The position numbers were made by a program, and so were the translations under genes. DNA of 64,000 nt from Nymphaea colorata (taxonomy: Eukaryota; Streptophyta; Magnoliopsida; Nymphaeales; Nymphaeaceae): assembly GCF_008831285.2 (NCBI RefSeq), contig NC_045150.1, positions 17,062,600-17,126,599 on the forward strand. The letters run 5' to 3'. Positions 12,884 through 24,000 of the stretch are shown one piece after another; within the stretch, counting starts at the first letter, position 1; each line of letters begins with the position of its first letter. The notes under the pieces were generated by a model that saw only the letters and a list, made by a program, of their open reading frames with translations, did no database searches and was not told where the DNA came from.

Positions 12884-13808
12884 ATGTCTAATAAAGGGAA
12901 GTTGATTGGCCTGCCAAAACTTGAAGTACGAACAAACAAAGTATGCCTTGGATGTCAATATAGAAAGGTGCACAGAAGGCCATTTAAAGAATCCAAGTAC
13001 AGAGGCACCATTCGAGCTTGTGCATTCAGATGTATTCGGCAAAGTACCAGACCCATCAGTTGGAGGTAAATGGTATTTTATTACATTTATTGAAGATTTT
13101 TCAAGATATACTTGAGTCTATTTTATGAAAGAAAAGTCTGAACACTTGAAAAGTTTAAGGAGTTTCACTAGATGGTGCGAAAAGAACTTGGGTATAAAAA
13201 TTTGGTGTCTAGCCACCGATAATAGTAGCGAATATACATCTGACATGTTTATGGCATACATGAGGCAACACGGTATTCGAAGGCAATTTACATATGTCTA
13301 TACGCCACAACAAAATGGAGTGGCAAAACGGAAAAATCGCCACATAGCAGAAACATGTCCAAGCATGATGCATGCAAAGAACATGCCACCAAGATTTTGG
13401 GTCGAGGGTGTCAACACTGTTGTACATGTCATTAATCGACTTCTGTTGCCAAGATTTAATTTTAAGTCTTCATATGAAATGCTCCATAAAAAGAAATCCT
13501 TTGTGAGTTATTTTAGAGTATTTGGTTGTGTATGCTATGTCTTTCTATCTAAGCAACACAGGACTAAGTTTGACAAGAAGGCACAAATGTGTGTCTTTGT
13601 TGGATATGGTCCATATCGAAAGAGTTGGAGATGTGCTAATCCTAGCACAGGACAAGTTTATGTTTCTCGTGATGTCATCTTCGATGAAGCATCGTCCTGG
13701 TTGTCAGATGAAAGAAGGCGCTTCCAGATGCTCCAGTTTTTGAGAGAAATGTTCGAAATAAAATACAATTTGAGATCAATCATTGAGAGCTTGAGCCAGA
13801 AGTCATAG
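12884..13808 (+). pseudogene. Copia-1 integrase (DDE), catalytic Glu replaced by Lys
   Basis: The core domain is readable with one stop near 13112. The first catalytic Asp lies in HSDVFG and the second in ATDNSSEYTS. The third catalytic position, normally in QQNGVAERKNR, reads QQNGVAKRKNR, replacing the essential Glu with Lys (about 13327). The C-terminal part keeps the Copia pattern of FGCVCYVFLS and VFVGYGPYRKSWRC. The frame ends at TAG 13806. Confidence 0.85.
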
Positions 13809-14089
13809 AAGCAAGACGACCAGATAAACAAGTTCATAGCCCAAGACAAGAAAAAAGAGTAGATCCATGGAGAACAGGAGTAAGTCCTCTTCAACAACGA
13901 AGTATAGAAGAAGAAAGACCATCACAACTTGAAGAGCCAAAAGAAGCACCCATAACACTAAGAAGATCGACGAGAATACCAAAACCAAATCTCAGGTATG
14001 CAGATGCAGATTGTGCCAACATGGAGGAGATCGAGCCAGCTTCTTTTGAAGAAGCAAAAGATGTTGAAAAATGACAACCAACAATAAAA

Positions 14090-15480
14090 GATGAAATGAA
14101 GGCATTGGAGTATAACGAGACTTGGGAGCTCGTACCAAAGCCTGCAGGAGTGAAGCCCATTACTAGTAAGTGGGTTTACAAAATAAAAAGAAAGGCAGAT
14201 GGCTCAGTCGATAGATAAAAGGCTCGACTAGTCAAGAGAGGATTTTCTCAGCAGTATAATATTGAATTTGAAGAAACTTTTAGTCATGTTGCGAAGATCA
14301 TATCCGTACATATTCTGATAGCCATTGCTGCAAGCAAATCCTAGAAGTTATGGACAATGGATGTAAAAAATGATTTCCTATATGGAGATCTCGATCGTGA
14401 AATCTATATGGATCAGCCTAAAGGATTCAAATCTTCAAACAAGCCAGACTACATCTACCAACTAAGAAAAGTACTCTATGGATTGAAGCAAGCACCAAGA
14501 GCATGGTAGGGAAAAATAGCTGAATTTTTTGTGTTTAGTAGATTTCAAGTCGCCTCAGCAGATTCGAGTCTCTTCGTCAAGACAAGAGGTACGAAGCTTA
14601 CTATTTTGTTAATTTATGTTGACGATTTAATTATTACAGTAGATGACAATAAAGAAATTAATCTCATTCGTGAACATCTCATCGTGAGATTCGAAATGAA
14701 AGAGTTGGGAGAGTTGCAACACTTCCTTGGATTAGAAATTGATTACGAATCTAAAGGATTATTTTTAAGTCAAAAGAAGTATGCTCATGACTTACTACGT
14801 AAGTATGATATGCTCGGTTGCAAATCTATCTCAACACCAATTGAGACAAATATGAAGCTTAGAATTGATGAAGGAGACAAGCTAGAAGATGTCATTATGT
14901 ATCGACAACTGGTTGGAAGCCTAATCTACTTAACACTGTCAAGACCAGACATTGCCTATGCAGTTGGTGTCATGGGCAAGTTCATGCAAACTCCAAGGAA
15001 GCCACATTTAGAAGCAGTAAAAAGGATATTAAGGAATATCAAAGGAACTCAAAAGAATATTAAGGTATATCAACACGAAGATCAACCACTAGATGTATAT
15101 TCAGTCCTGGAAGTGGTGCAATTTCATGGTGCAGTAAGCGACAGCCGACAGTTTCACGGTCTATAACAGAAGCAGAGTATAGAGCAGCATCTCAAGAAGC
15201 ACAACAATGTGTGTGGTTGATGCGACTGTTGAATGACATTAAACATGATGTGGATTATGCAGTGAGAATCTATTGCGATAATCAAAGTGCAATTAGACTT
15301 GCAGAGAATGTTGTCTTCCATGTTCGAACAAAACACATAGAGGTAGAACATCTCTTTATCAGAGAGAGTGTACTCAAAGGAGAGATTCAGTTGCAGCCAA
15401 TCGCTTCAGAAGACCAAGTTGCAGACATTTTACCAAAGGCTTTCCACTACAACCATTTGCCAAGCTTAGAAGAATGTTAG
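14090..15480 (+). pseudogene. Copia-1 reverse transcriptase and RNase H
   Basis: The RT starts near 14090 (ETWELVPKPAG) and has stops near 14216, 14342 and 14507. From 14531 a long frame includes LLIYVDDLIIT with the YVDD catalytic motif near 14616, then HFLGLEID and the LSRPDIAYAVG region. RNase H is frame-broken near 15115: [19 protein letters not shown] continues in another frame. A third frame, 15211-15480, holds the Copia C-terminus ([14 protein letters not shown], then ADILPKAF). Confidence 0.88.
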
Positions 15481-15516
15481 GAGTTATAAGTAGAGAGTCG
15501 GTAATGAGGGGGAGAT

Positions 15517-16111
15517 TGTAAAGAGTCATCATCGACTCTCTTGGAAGAGTCGAGATGACTCAAGAGGCAATGAGCCTCTTTCTTTTCCTCTTTCTTTTTT
15601 TAAGTCGGTGCATGTGTAATGATGAAAAAAAAATGTTGAAATCGGTGGAAGCATCCACCACCGACTTCCTCTCCCTATGAATAGGGATGCTGGCATATTT
15701 AGTGTGTGTGACAAAGAAGTGTGTTGAGTGGATTGTGTTGAGTGGGTGTGCTCACTTCATGAGCTGCTTGGGTGATACCAGTTCAGCAAGGTGTGTCTTC
15801 TTTTGTAAGTAGGGTAGCTCATTACATGAGCTAGTGAGGTGAGTCTTTCTTAGACTCTTGGTGTTCATGTAATATTTAATTGTTAAAAATAGTTATTCGT
15901 GATTTAAGTGTTGATGCACATGTTATATCGTTGCTTGGTCAAGTTCATTTTGTTAATTTTGTTGGTGTTGTTTTTAAGTTCTTACTAAGTATATTTTGTT
16001 AAGTTTATTATTGAGAATTATTTTGGATGTCGAGACTCTGTCATTTTTTCTTCGCATAAATACGAGTTTGGATCTAAATTATATCTAGAGCCCACATTTG
16101 GTTTTTCAACA
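15517..16111 (+). repeat. Copia-1 3' LTR
   Basis: Starts TGTAAAGAG right after the purine tract and ends CAACA. It is followed by target duplication AGGAC (16112-16116) and matches the 5' LTR over its whole length. The terminal hairpin is kept at about 15523-15561. Confidence 0.92.
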
Positions 16112-16129
16112 AGGACATCCTTATCATGT

Positions 16130-16640
16130 GCCATTGACAGCTTGTTTTCCTGGCGACGAGGGCAAGAAGCCCCTGTCAGCTCTATTTCTGGCATTTGGAC
16201 AGTGGCCCTTACAGTGGTTGGAAGGAGGGCAGGTATGAAAGTGTTTCAATCATATACTTGAGACACTCATCCATGCAGCCCAAACGAGTATGCCGTTTGT
16301 AATATGACTAACCATTCCGTGCAGCCCAAACAAACACCCCCTTATGTGTAGTTGAGTTTTGAATTACATTGTAAAATATGATTTTTCCCCAACGTACAAA
16401 ATAGTGTGACTCGTTGTTGCTGTATCTGTTCCTCTCATAAAGTTACATGAAAAAGCGCAAGTCTGCACCCATCGTTCTTTTTTTTTGAAAATCCTGTGGT
16501 TCTTAATAATAAATGAAGCTTGGATGTCGATCTCAGTCGTCAACACCATGGTTATAATTGTATCCTTCACGTCCGTTCCAAATTTATAGTAATTGCACAT
16601 TCTTCATCAAGCTCATACCACAGCAGAAATGGGACAAGAA
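16130..16640. repeat. Duplicated intergenic block (copy 1; pairs with 25960-26370)
   Basis: Shares long runs with 25960-26370, for example gactcgttgttgct and gaaaatcct followed by ttcttaataa-like text. No coding potential is apparent. Each copy lies immediately to the right of an LTR element, Copia-1 here and LTR-3 at the other copy. Confidence 0.75.
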
Positions 16641-19079
16641 ACGCTTGAGAGCTTTGGTACATCATGGAACTCGGCTGCTCTGGTATCATAACAAAAAAGT
16701 GAGCGGGGAAGGAAAAGCGAAGAGCAGGGTTTACGTGGTTTGGTGGGCAGGACCTATGTTGATGCAGAGCCTGAAGCAGATAAATGTAAATCCAAGTTTG
16801 TAACTAGACCAAAAAAATTTCAAATACTGTCAATAAATCCAGATCCCTAATGCATCCATTTCTCTATATAAAAGGGGAGTGGGTTTCATTTTGCAGAGTT
16901 GAAAGAGAAATCAAATTTAAACTTTAGTTAGTTTTCCTTTGTTCTTCCGTTTTTGTCTAGTCATTTGTTTGGCTTTTAATTAGTTTTTAGCATAATCTTG
17001 CTTAGTTGTGAGCGCATCGAATTAGGATTCATTATCTTAGTCCGTCTTGCGTCATAGATCCACGGATAAAATTCCATTATCTTGATGATATTGGTAGTGA
17101 GTTGTCATCTACATATATAATTATTTGCCTACAAAGATCACCAAGATCCTTCTAGTGAGGCGCAGTTAGACGTTTTGTTATCCCTGGATCTATTATAAAC
17201 GACCGTCCCTTCTAATTTATTTTCTTTTGCTATGATTCTTTTTACTGCCATAATGATATGCTTATTTGCCTTCACAAGCCCATCAGGAGATCTACCAGGG
17301 TAAAAAAGCCACGCATTTTCTTGGATTAGACATGCTGATCGCATCTTCGAGTATCAAAGGCTGTTTTTAATTTGGCTGTAATTTGTGAAACAATGATGTC
17401 TGTCATAGCTCAGTTCAGGGTTTTGTCTCTCAGATTTGCCATGTGGTGATGCTCTGCTTCAGACCCGCAAATGGTCACGGGGTTGGATTTTGATTTTAAT
17501 TTTGTGGGACCATTACATTGTTGCAACATGCGTGGTTGTTAGATCGTCGATACGCCTTTGGATCGTCGATATGTCAAGAACCAGAAGTACAAAGTTGAAC
17601 ATGGGCAATAGGTAAATAATTAGAAATCAAACCAACGTAATGCAATAGCATATGAGACATGAATATTTGAAACATAAACTATTCTAGCATCGTATCCGAA
17701 ACAAGGTTGGAGGGTGCTAATAAAAATGGCTACAAGTGGTGGAAGCGGAAATGTCAAAAGACAAATCAAACTAAATCGATCGTTGCAATAGAAGACGTAG
17801 TTGTCCACCTTATAGAGCTTCTAGCCCGAATGGACTTCACTACGTGATCTATAAAGCAGCAACAGTGGACTCATGTGAAGCTTTTGACAGAGCATTTATT
17901 CAACACTATACATGAGGGTGAAGAATAGAAACTTTACAGCCTTACTTGCAGACAGGCATTTCCTTTCCCTAAAAAATGTCATCGCCATTTTCAGCATTCT
18001 TTTGAGTTTAGCAAAGCTCAGTAACAATAAAATTCTGACTTCTAAAACTTGAAACAAGATAACAACGAAGCTAAAAAATGAATTAAAAAAAAGGAAAAAT
18101 CGCATCTGAGCAACAACGAAATCCTATATCTCGCTAGCCCCCACATAACGTCCAATGTTAATTTTTTTGTGAATGGTACATCCTTTTCTTCAGTATTTTA
18201 CCCTTTCCTATGTCATTCATCTAGTGTTTATGGTGGGTGATCAGAGTTGGATACCATGCGTTTATAAAAGTCTTCGTGCTCTTCTGATCCCAAGTACTGT
18301 CTCATCCTATCGCATTGATTATGCCACCAGTGCTTCCATGTGATTGTGGTGTAACTAAAGAAACTCAAGCAAGTTAGAGCTACCATATTTTGACTGTAGA
18401 AGCTCATCGAGGGAGCCCAAGCTTCATTATGATTGAGTGGTTGAGTCTTAATATGGCAGAAGAAAGAAGCTCGGGCAGTGCATCCACATATGTGCAGGTG
18501 TGGGCAGTTCCCACACCTGCTCCATATAAGTTTTTTTTTTTTAATTTATATTGGTGCCTTAAATGATTTGCTCATTATCTTATAATGTGCCCCTGAAGTT
18601 ATGAGTTTTTAAATTACCGTCCCTCTGCAACCCAAATTCATGGATAAACTACTGAGCTTGGGCGTGTCATTGCCAACTTATTCCATGGCCTCCCATTGCT
18701 AAAGCCTTTATCTTGAAGGTTTAGTGCATTGTGGGCGTTTGCCTAATTATGGGTACTTGGACTTTCCCTTTTAAACTGCCCTCTGCTAATGAATCTAAAT
18801 TTTTTATCAAATGGTTACAAGTGGCCGTGGTTAATGTATGTCAAAAACTCAAAACAGATTCTTATGGAGTACGTTCTGTATCATTCCGGTGCTCAAACGC
18901 AGTATTGTAGTCCCAATTCATCAAAATAGATGCAAACATCGAATTCTAAATGCATCCGACAAAAAAAAACTAAAAAAAAAAACTATCGACAGTGTTTCAA
19001 AATTCAAGGTTTCAAGGTTCCCTGGTAGAGAGTGAAACATCGAAGAATGGAGAGGCAAAATAATTCCTTAAAAACTTGC
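16641..19079. other. Intergenic region, no gene recognised
   Basis: Only short open frames with no family signature. A plant-like pyrimidine-rich stretch follows a possible TATA-like run near 16864 (ctatataaaag), but no downstream coding exon can be supported. Poly-A and poly-T runs occur at 18530-18545 and 18960-18985. Confidence 0.55.
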
Positions 19080-21035
19080 AATGTTGGTTGAGTTACACAT
19101 CAGTGTATGTCTTGTTACAGTGCATTAGACATACTCTAGGATCTTACAAACTCTGGCCATTAAATAGGAGGTTCCCACTTGCTATTCAGTGAGCATGAAA
19201 GAGATGTTTGTGTGACGCTTCCCCTACAGCCGCAGCTTCCCTCATTAGATGTAAGGGCAATGTGCCCCCTTAGGGAACAAAGCACTTATTGCCAACCATC
19301 AATATGTTCTAGTGATTACCAAAACAAGACGACCAAGTCATGAGCCACTGTTCTATCCTAAAACCAATTTCAGCAAATCCAGTCTAAACCGGACAATTCA
19401 AGCCAATTTTAACAAAAAATCGTCTTAAATGCTTAACCCGTATTATTTCGAAGTTCAATCAGATTTTGAAAAGTTAAAAAAACTAGTAGCTTTGCTGGAC
19501 ACCAGCTATTCATTGGGCCAATATTATTAAATTTCCCACTTGCTATTGCATCAGTGAGCATGAAAAAGATGTTTGTGTGATGCTTCCCCTAAAGCTGCAG
19601 CTTCCCTCATTGGATAGAAGGGCAATGTGCCCCACTGTTAGGGAACAAAGAACTTATGGTCAATTATCAATATGTTCTAGTGATCACTGGAACAAGCTAA
19701 CCAAGTCATGACCCTAAAACTTTTTTCAGCAAATCCTATTTAAACCAGCCAATTTTAACAAAAATCCCCTTAATTAATGGTTAACCTATATTATTTCTGA
19801 TCAACCCAGCTCAATCAGATTTTGAAAATTCAAATAAATAATTAGTGGACTAGTAGTTTTGCTGGACCCCAGCTATTCATTGGGCCATTTTTTGAACGGA
19901 TAGAGTAATCACAATGACACGTTGAAGCTTCTGCTTTTGCCGGTAAACTAAGGTCACTGGACCAGAAGACCTCTTGGCTGCCACCTATACATTGGGCCAT
20001 TTCTTTTATTGGTTGGATATGTTAAAAAGCATATGATAGATAAACAAAGGATACGAACGAGGTAAAAACAGAGAAAGACACCAATTTACGTGGTTCAGCT
20101 TGTAGTCTACATCCACGACAGAAGAGACGAGTTCTTTTATTGAGAACTTGAATTAATTGGAGATACAAAAGAGGTATTTATAATTTACAATTGGCTCAGA
20201 ATAGGGGAGAAACGTTAGGGATAAAGCACAAAAAATTATGAAGAGTTCTCCAGAAAGTTCCAGAATAATTTTTTTTTTAGAATAAGAAGAGTTCTCTAAA
20301 AAGTTTCAGCACAATCTCTTTTCTAAAAAGATCCAACGTAATCTTCTCTCTAGAAAATTGGAAGATTATTCGTAATCTCCTTTCTAGAAGCTTCCAGCAT
20401 AATCTCCTCTCTAGAAAGTTCCACAAGATAAAATAGTGACAGCGGCATGCCTTAAATTCTTTTTCTTTTGCCAACATGAAAACTCAAATGCATGCTATGA
20501 AATTTCAACAAGGATAAGCTCCGACCATTTAAACGAGGCAGCTGGGACATGCTTGAGTTTCATTCATGAGAATTGAAATCTGCCAGCAGTCTGATGGTCA
20601 AATTTAAAAGTGCTGCTGGAAAAACAAAACATTGTTGCTAAAACTAGCACGCATAATAGCTTTCCAGTAATAGCCCTGTGGCAAAGGTTTTTTAGCCATG
20701 CTTTTTAAGTCTTCTGCCAATCAGGCAACGTGCAGCAGATGGTCTATTTCAATTACCTTGTGAGAAAAATAATGACAGCTTCCTTCAAATTGCAAAATTT
20801 GGAAGAATGAATTTGTGGACTGCTAAATTTCCTAACTGCCACCAGCCGCTTGGCCATTTCCTTGTTGATTACATAAGGTAGTGACAAAGCCAAAGGTGAC
20901 ATTGACAACATGAAGGAAAAGTCAAGAAAACATGAAGCAATAAGCAGAAGGAAATAAATGCAATTCTTCTCGATTGATTCGATCAACACAAAATTTTTAT
21001 GAATTGGCATAATTTAATCAGACGATTGTCTGTCA
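19080..21035. repeat. Duplicated CRK-upstream block (copy 2), internally duplicated and interrupted by a solo LTR
   Basis: Matches 7140-8320, the DNA upstream of CRK-A, but no CRK gene follows on the left. Inside it, about 19140-19530 is repeated in tandem at about 19535-19890. A solo LTR (20020-20425) splits the part matching 7760-7790. This looks like the upstream remnant of a lost CRK copy. Confidence 0.75.
20020..20425. mobile_element. Solo LTR
   Basis: 406 bp starting TGTTAAAAAG and ending TTCCACA. It is absent from the paralogous site near 7768, which shows the empty target. Flanks are GGATA (20015-20019) and AGATA (20426-20430), a 4/5 match as a decayed 5-bp target duplication. It contains tttacgtggttcagc, a phrase common in plant Copia LTRs. 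Its right half has diverged repeats of about 40 bp based on tctctctagaaagttcc. No internal region or partner LTR is nearby, so LTR-LTR recombination is the likely origin. Confidence 0.75.
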
Positions 21036-21577
21036 ATCAGGTCAAAATTCAAAGAAACCCAAAAACGAATTGAACCTCGTTCCAAATAAAATGGGTTCAA
21101 TTTGAATTAAACCGCTCAGTTTACGCTAATCTCAACATGATTAGTTTATGTAAGTAACCTGTCCTCTTTCTCGCCACCCTTTTAAACATGAACCAAGAGC
21201 CTATTTCATCACAATCGACTGATTGAGCGCACAACGGAGTGCACGCTGAAGCTCAACCTTTTTTTTTCCATATAGGAACTTGGGCTATATCTATATATAT
21301 GTGGGGAAGGGGGGAGGGGGTAAGTATTCTTCGCGATTACCAGAAGTTGCATATTAACTTCAAATTTGAATTGCAGGTTATAAAGATTCAAAAATTAGGA
21401 GAAAGATCGGACTCCATGAGACAAACTGCTGGCAAAATGTTCATGTGCATTATCAGTGAGAAAATCTCACAACATTAAGATAGATAGAAGCACGTCATCA
21501 AATGAGAAAAAGATTTACAGTTAAACGTGTACACAAAGGAAGCTCACGATCGTCCCATCAACCTTTTCTTAACGGTG
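21036..21577. other. Intergenic region, no gene recognised
   Basis: No supported gene. It contains a short TA run (21290-21300) and a G-rich tract (21302-21320). Confidence 0.5.
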
Positions 21578-21582
21578 GAAAT

Positions 21583-22033
21583 TGTTGGATAGTGCCCTGA
21601 GCCCTATCCTTCACTTCATAACTGCAAAAGGGCGAAATTGCAGTTACGAGATTAAGTTAAGAAAGAAAACTGATTTCCAAAATAAAGTTTTCATTAAACA
21701 GAATTAAAGTCCGATTTATTACCATTCACGAGCTTGCCAAGCATTTCTCTGGCCAGAACTGACGCTGGGATTTGGGAAATCCTGGGAGGTGGACTATAAA
21801 GTCCCAGCTTACATCCATGTGAAGGTTGATCATGAGATCGACATTGAAGCGCCTCCCAAAAGCAAACCCACGAATCAATTGTTTCCCTTATTCTGCCCCT
21901 TTTTGCTTCTTCCTCTCCTCATCTACTATTCACAGGTGTTGTCCCTTTGCATGCAAAGAGACTGCAGGCTGACATGCCGCTAGGAGTGAACTTACTAGAA
22001 GAAGAGATTCATTCCACTGCTAATATTCCAAAA
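21583..22033 (+). repeat. LTR-3 5' LTR
   Basis: Starts TGTTGGATAGTG and matches 25271-25715 throughout, including the shared phrase gatttgggaaatcctgggag. The 3' end is worn (ttccaaaa here, ttgcaata in the other copy), so the exact last base is uncertain by a few positions. Confidence 0.88.
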
Positions 22034-22160
22034 TTGGTATCAGCACCAACAGGTTCTTTGTCTCCTAAGTAAGCCTGTTCCGACCTCTTCGCTGCCTGTG
22101 CTGCCATTCACTGTCTGTGCATCCAAGTATATTGACATGAAACTATTGCATGTTGGTATG

Positions 22161-23454
22161 CTAAGAGGTGTAAATCAACACTCTTAGGCTCGGTTCATGA
22201 TAGATTTAAGATTCAGATTAACTTGTTTGGATCATTGGCTCCAAATATTTGCACTTACATTGATTCCAATGTATGTAATTATGTTTACTTTTTGGATCCA
22301 ATAATATTGTGATATTTATTGTCATTTTATATTCAAATTATTTTAGAGTGCTATTGAACAAGGCTTTATTTACACCATTACTGAGGTGAAGTTGTTTTTA
22401 AATGTATGTTCAAGAGGTGTAATATAACACTCTTGAACTGAAACCCATATGAGTTTGAATGTCTTTACTTGGGGACTTGCTTTATTTGCTCTAAAGGCTG
22501 ATTGATTAGTATGGATATAGACATACATCATCTCAAGGTAAAGAAATTTTTCTTGTTTCACCTTGTTCAAGAATTGGGCTGTTGTTTGAATCCAAACATG
22601 ATTGTTGAAAGCATGTCGTACAATACTTCATACGGATCACTTGTGTTTTTAAATTCAGATTAGTTGTATTGTGGATATTGCTGGTTTGATCTAAATTTCT
22701 ATATTTGAATTGATCCACATTACATAAAGTTTAGTTTTAGATTTAAACTGACTTGTTTGGATATGTGGAAAAAAAAAGTCATGTCTTATTTGCTTTGTTT
22801 CCAATATATGTTATCATGTTTGCCTTTAAATATGATCATATTGTAGTGTGTGTTGCCATTCTAAATTCAAAGGTTATTCTAGAGAATTATTGAATAAAAC
22901 CTCATTTGCCTTTCTTTCTTAGGAAAATGAATTTGTCTTATAATACATGCTCAAGAGATGTAATGTAACACTGTTGGAGTAAAATTCATGTTGACAAGAA
23001 TGCATTTATTTGAAGCTTTATAGTACTAAAGTGCTACTACATGATAACTTGTTTTTTTCAAAGAGATATGGGTTAGCATCAATCCAAATATGATTGTTGA
23101 ATCGCATTGTATAATATTTCAATGAGGATCATGTGTTTTAAGATCATATTAATTGTATTGTAGGTATTACTAGTTTGGATCTATGCTATTATAATTTGAA
23201 TATTTATCTTCATGTAGCATTTGGAATTGGATCTATTTATTGTTTAAAGATTCACCATACAAATAGCTTTGATTCATATTTGAATATTTTTTGGTATCTG
23301 GTTAAGCATCCATATCCTGTTTATATTAGATCCAAGCATATTATGTTATTTGCTCATTTGTGGATCAAACTACTAATATGCTATTAAGCAAGTTCTTGTT
23401 TGAGAATGAATTTGATTTCCATATTTGTCATGAGGTGTAAGATAACACTCATGA
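22161..23454 (+). repeat. Diverged tandem units with a recurring hairpin, interior of LTR-3
   Basis: Four related hairpins lie at 22161-22187, 22409-22437, 22952-22977 and 23428-23454. Each has a core of GAG, one unpaired purine, TGT, a 6-base loop, and ACACT. Outer stems differ but still pair in three of them: CTAAGAG with CTCTTAG, TTCAAGAG with CTCTTGAA, and TCATGAG with CTCATGA. The third copy is mispaired. Longer surrounding similarity is visible too: the phrase catgattgttgaa near 22600 recurs as tatgattgttgaa near 23088. Confidence 0.75.
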
Positions 23455-23694
23455 ATGTAATGAGATCTACACTAATTAGATCCATATTCAATTCTTTGGA
23501 GATATACAATGCATGTTAAGTATATATCTAAAAAACTAAATAACATGTTTCTTAATGCATATGTATTGAATACCCAAATGAAGGTAGGGTATATGATATT
23601 TTAAGCATCAGATTGAAGTGTTCAAATAATAGTATCAAAGACAATGATCCAGTGGGAGATTGTATCGATCTATTGGAGGATCTGATTTATTCAG

Positions 23695-24000
23695 ATGATC
23701 AGTCTGGTAATAAATTGACTGATGATCAATTTGGTAATGAACTAACTGAGCATGAATTATCTAAAGATCTGTCTGGCAATGAACCGGCTGGAGAACAGTT
23801 TGGTAATGAACCAGCTGAACATGATTCATATGAAAAATAGTCTGGCAATTAACCGACTAGAGAACAGTTTGGTAATGATCCAACTGAACATGATTCATAT
23901 GAAGATCAGTCTGGCAATGAACTGACTGAGGAACAGTTTGGTAATGAACCAACTGAGCAAGATTCATTTAAGGATGAGTCTGGTAACGAACCGACTAGGT
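23695..24000 (+). repeat. 69-bp minisatellite encoding a repeat peptide (LTR-3 interior)
   Basis: About four and a half tandem 69-bp units; unit starts near 23764, 23833, 23902 and 23971 keep register. Each is a 27-base part plus a 42-base part, encoding roughly DQSGNELTE followed by EQFGNEPTEHDSYE. The first 75 residues are open from 23613. Later units have stops (23838 and 23848). Broken copies recur near 24035-24065 and 24200-24255. The acidic, low-complexity peptide matches no family I know. Confidence 0.8.

Larger units (their letters stand above)
10780..16111 (+). mobile_element. Copia-1: complete but decayed Ty1/copia LTR retrotransposon
   Basis: Full element of about 5.3 kb with LTRs of about 595 bp, 5-bp target duplication AGGAC, a primer-site-like stretch just after the 5' LTR, and a purine tract (gagggggaga) before the 3' LTR. 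Protein order on the plus strand is gag, zinc knuckle, protease, integrase, reverse transcriptase, RNase H. Integrase before RT is diagnostic of Copia. Coding is broken by many stops (for example 11549 and 12029) and frameshifts, and key residues are changed in protease and integrase. The two LTRs differ at many sites, so the insertion is not recent. It should be unable to move on its own. Confidence 0.95.
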
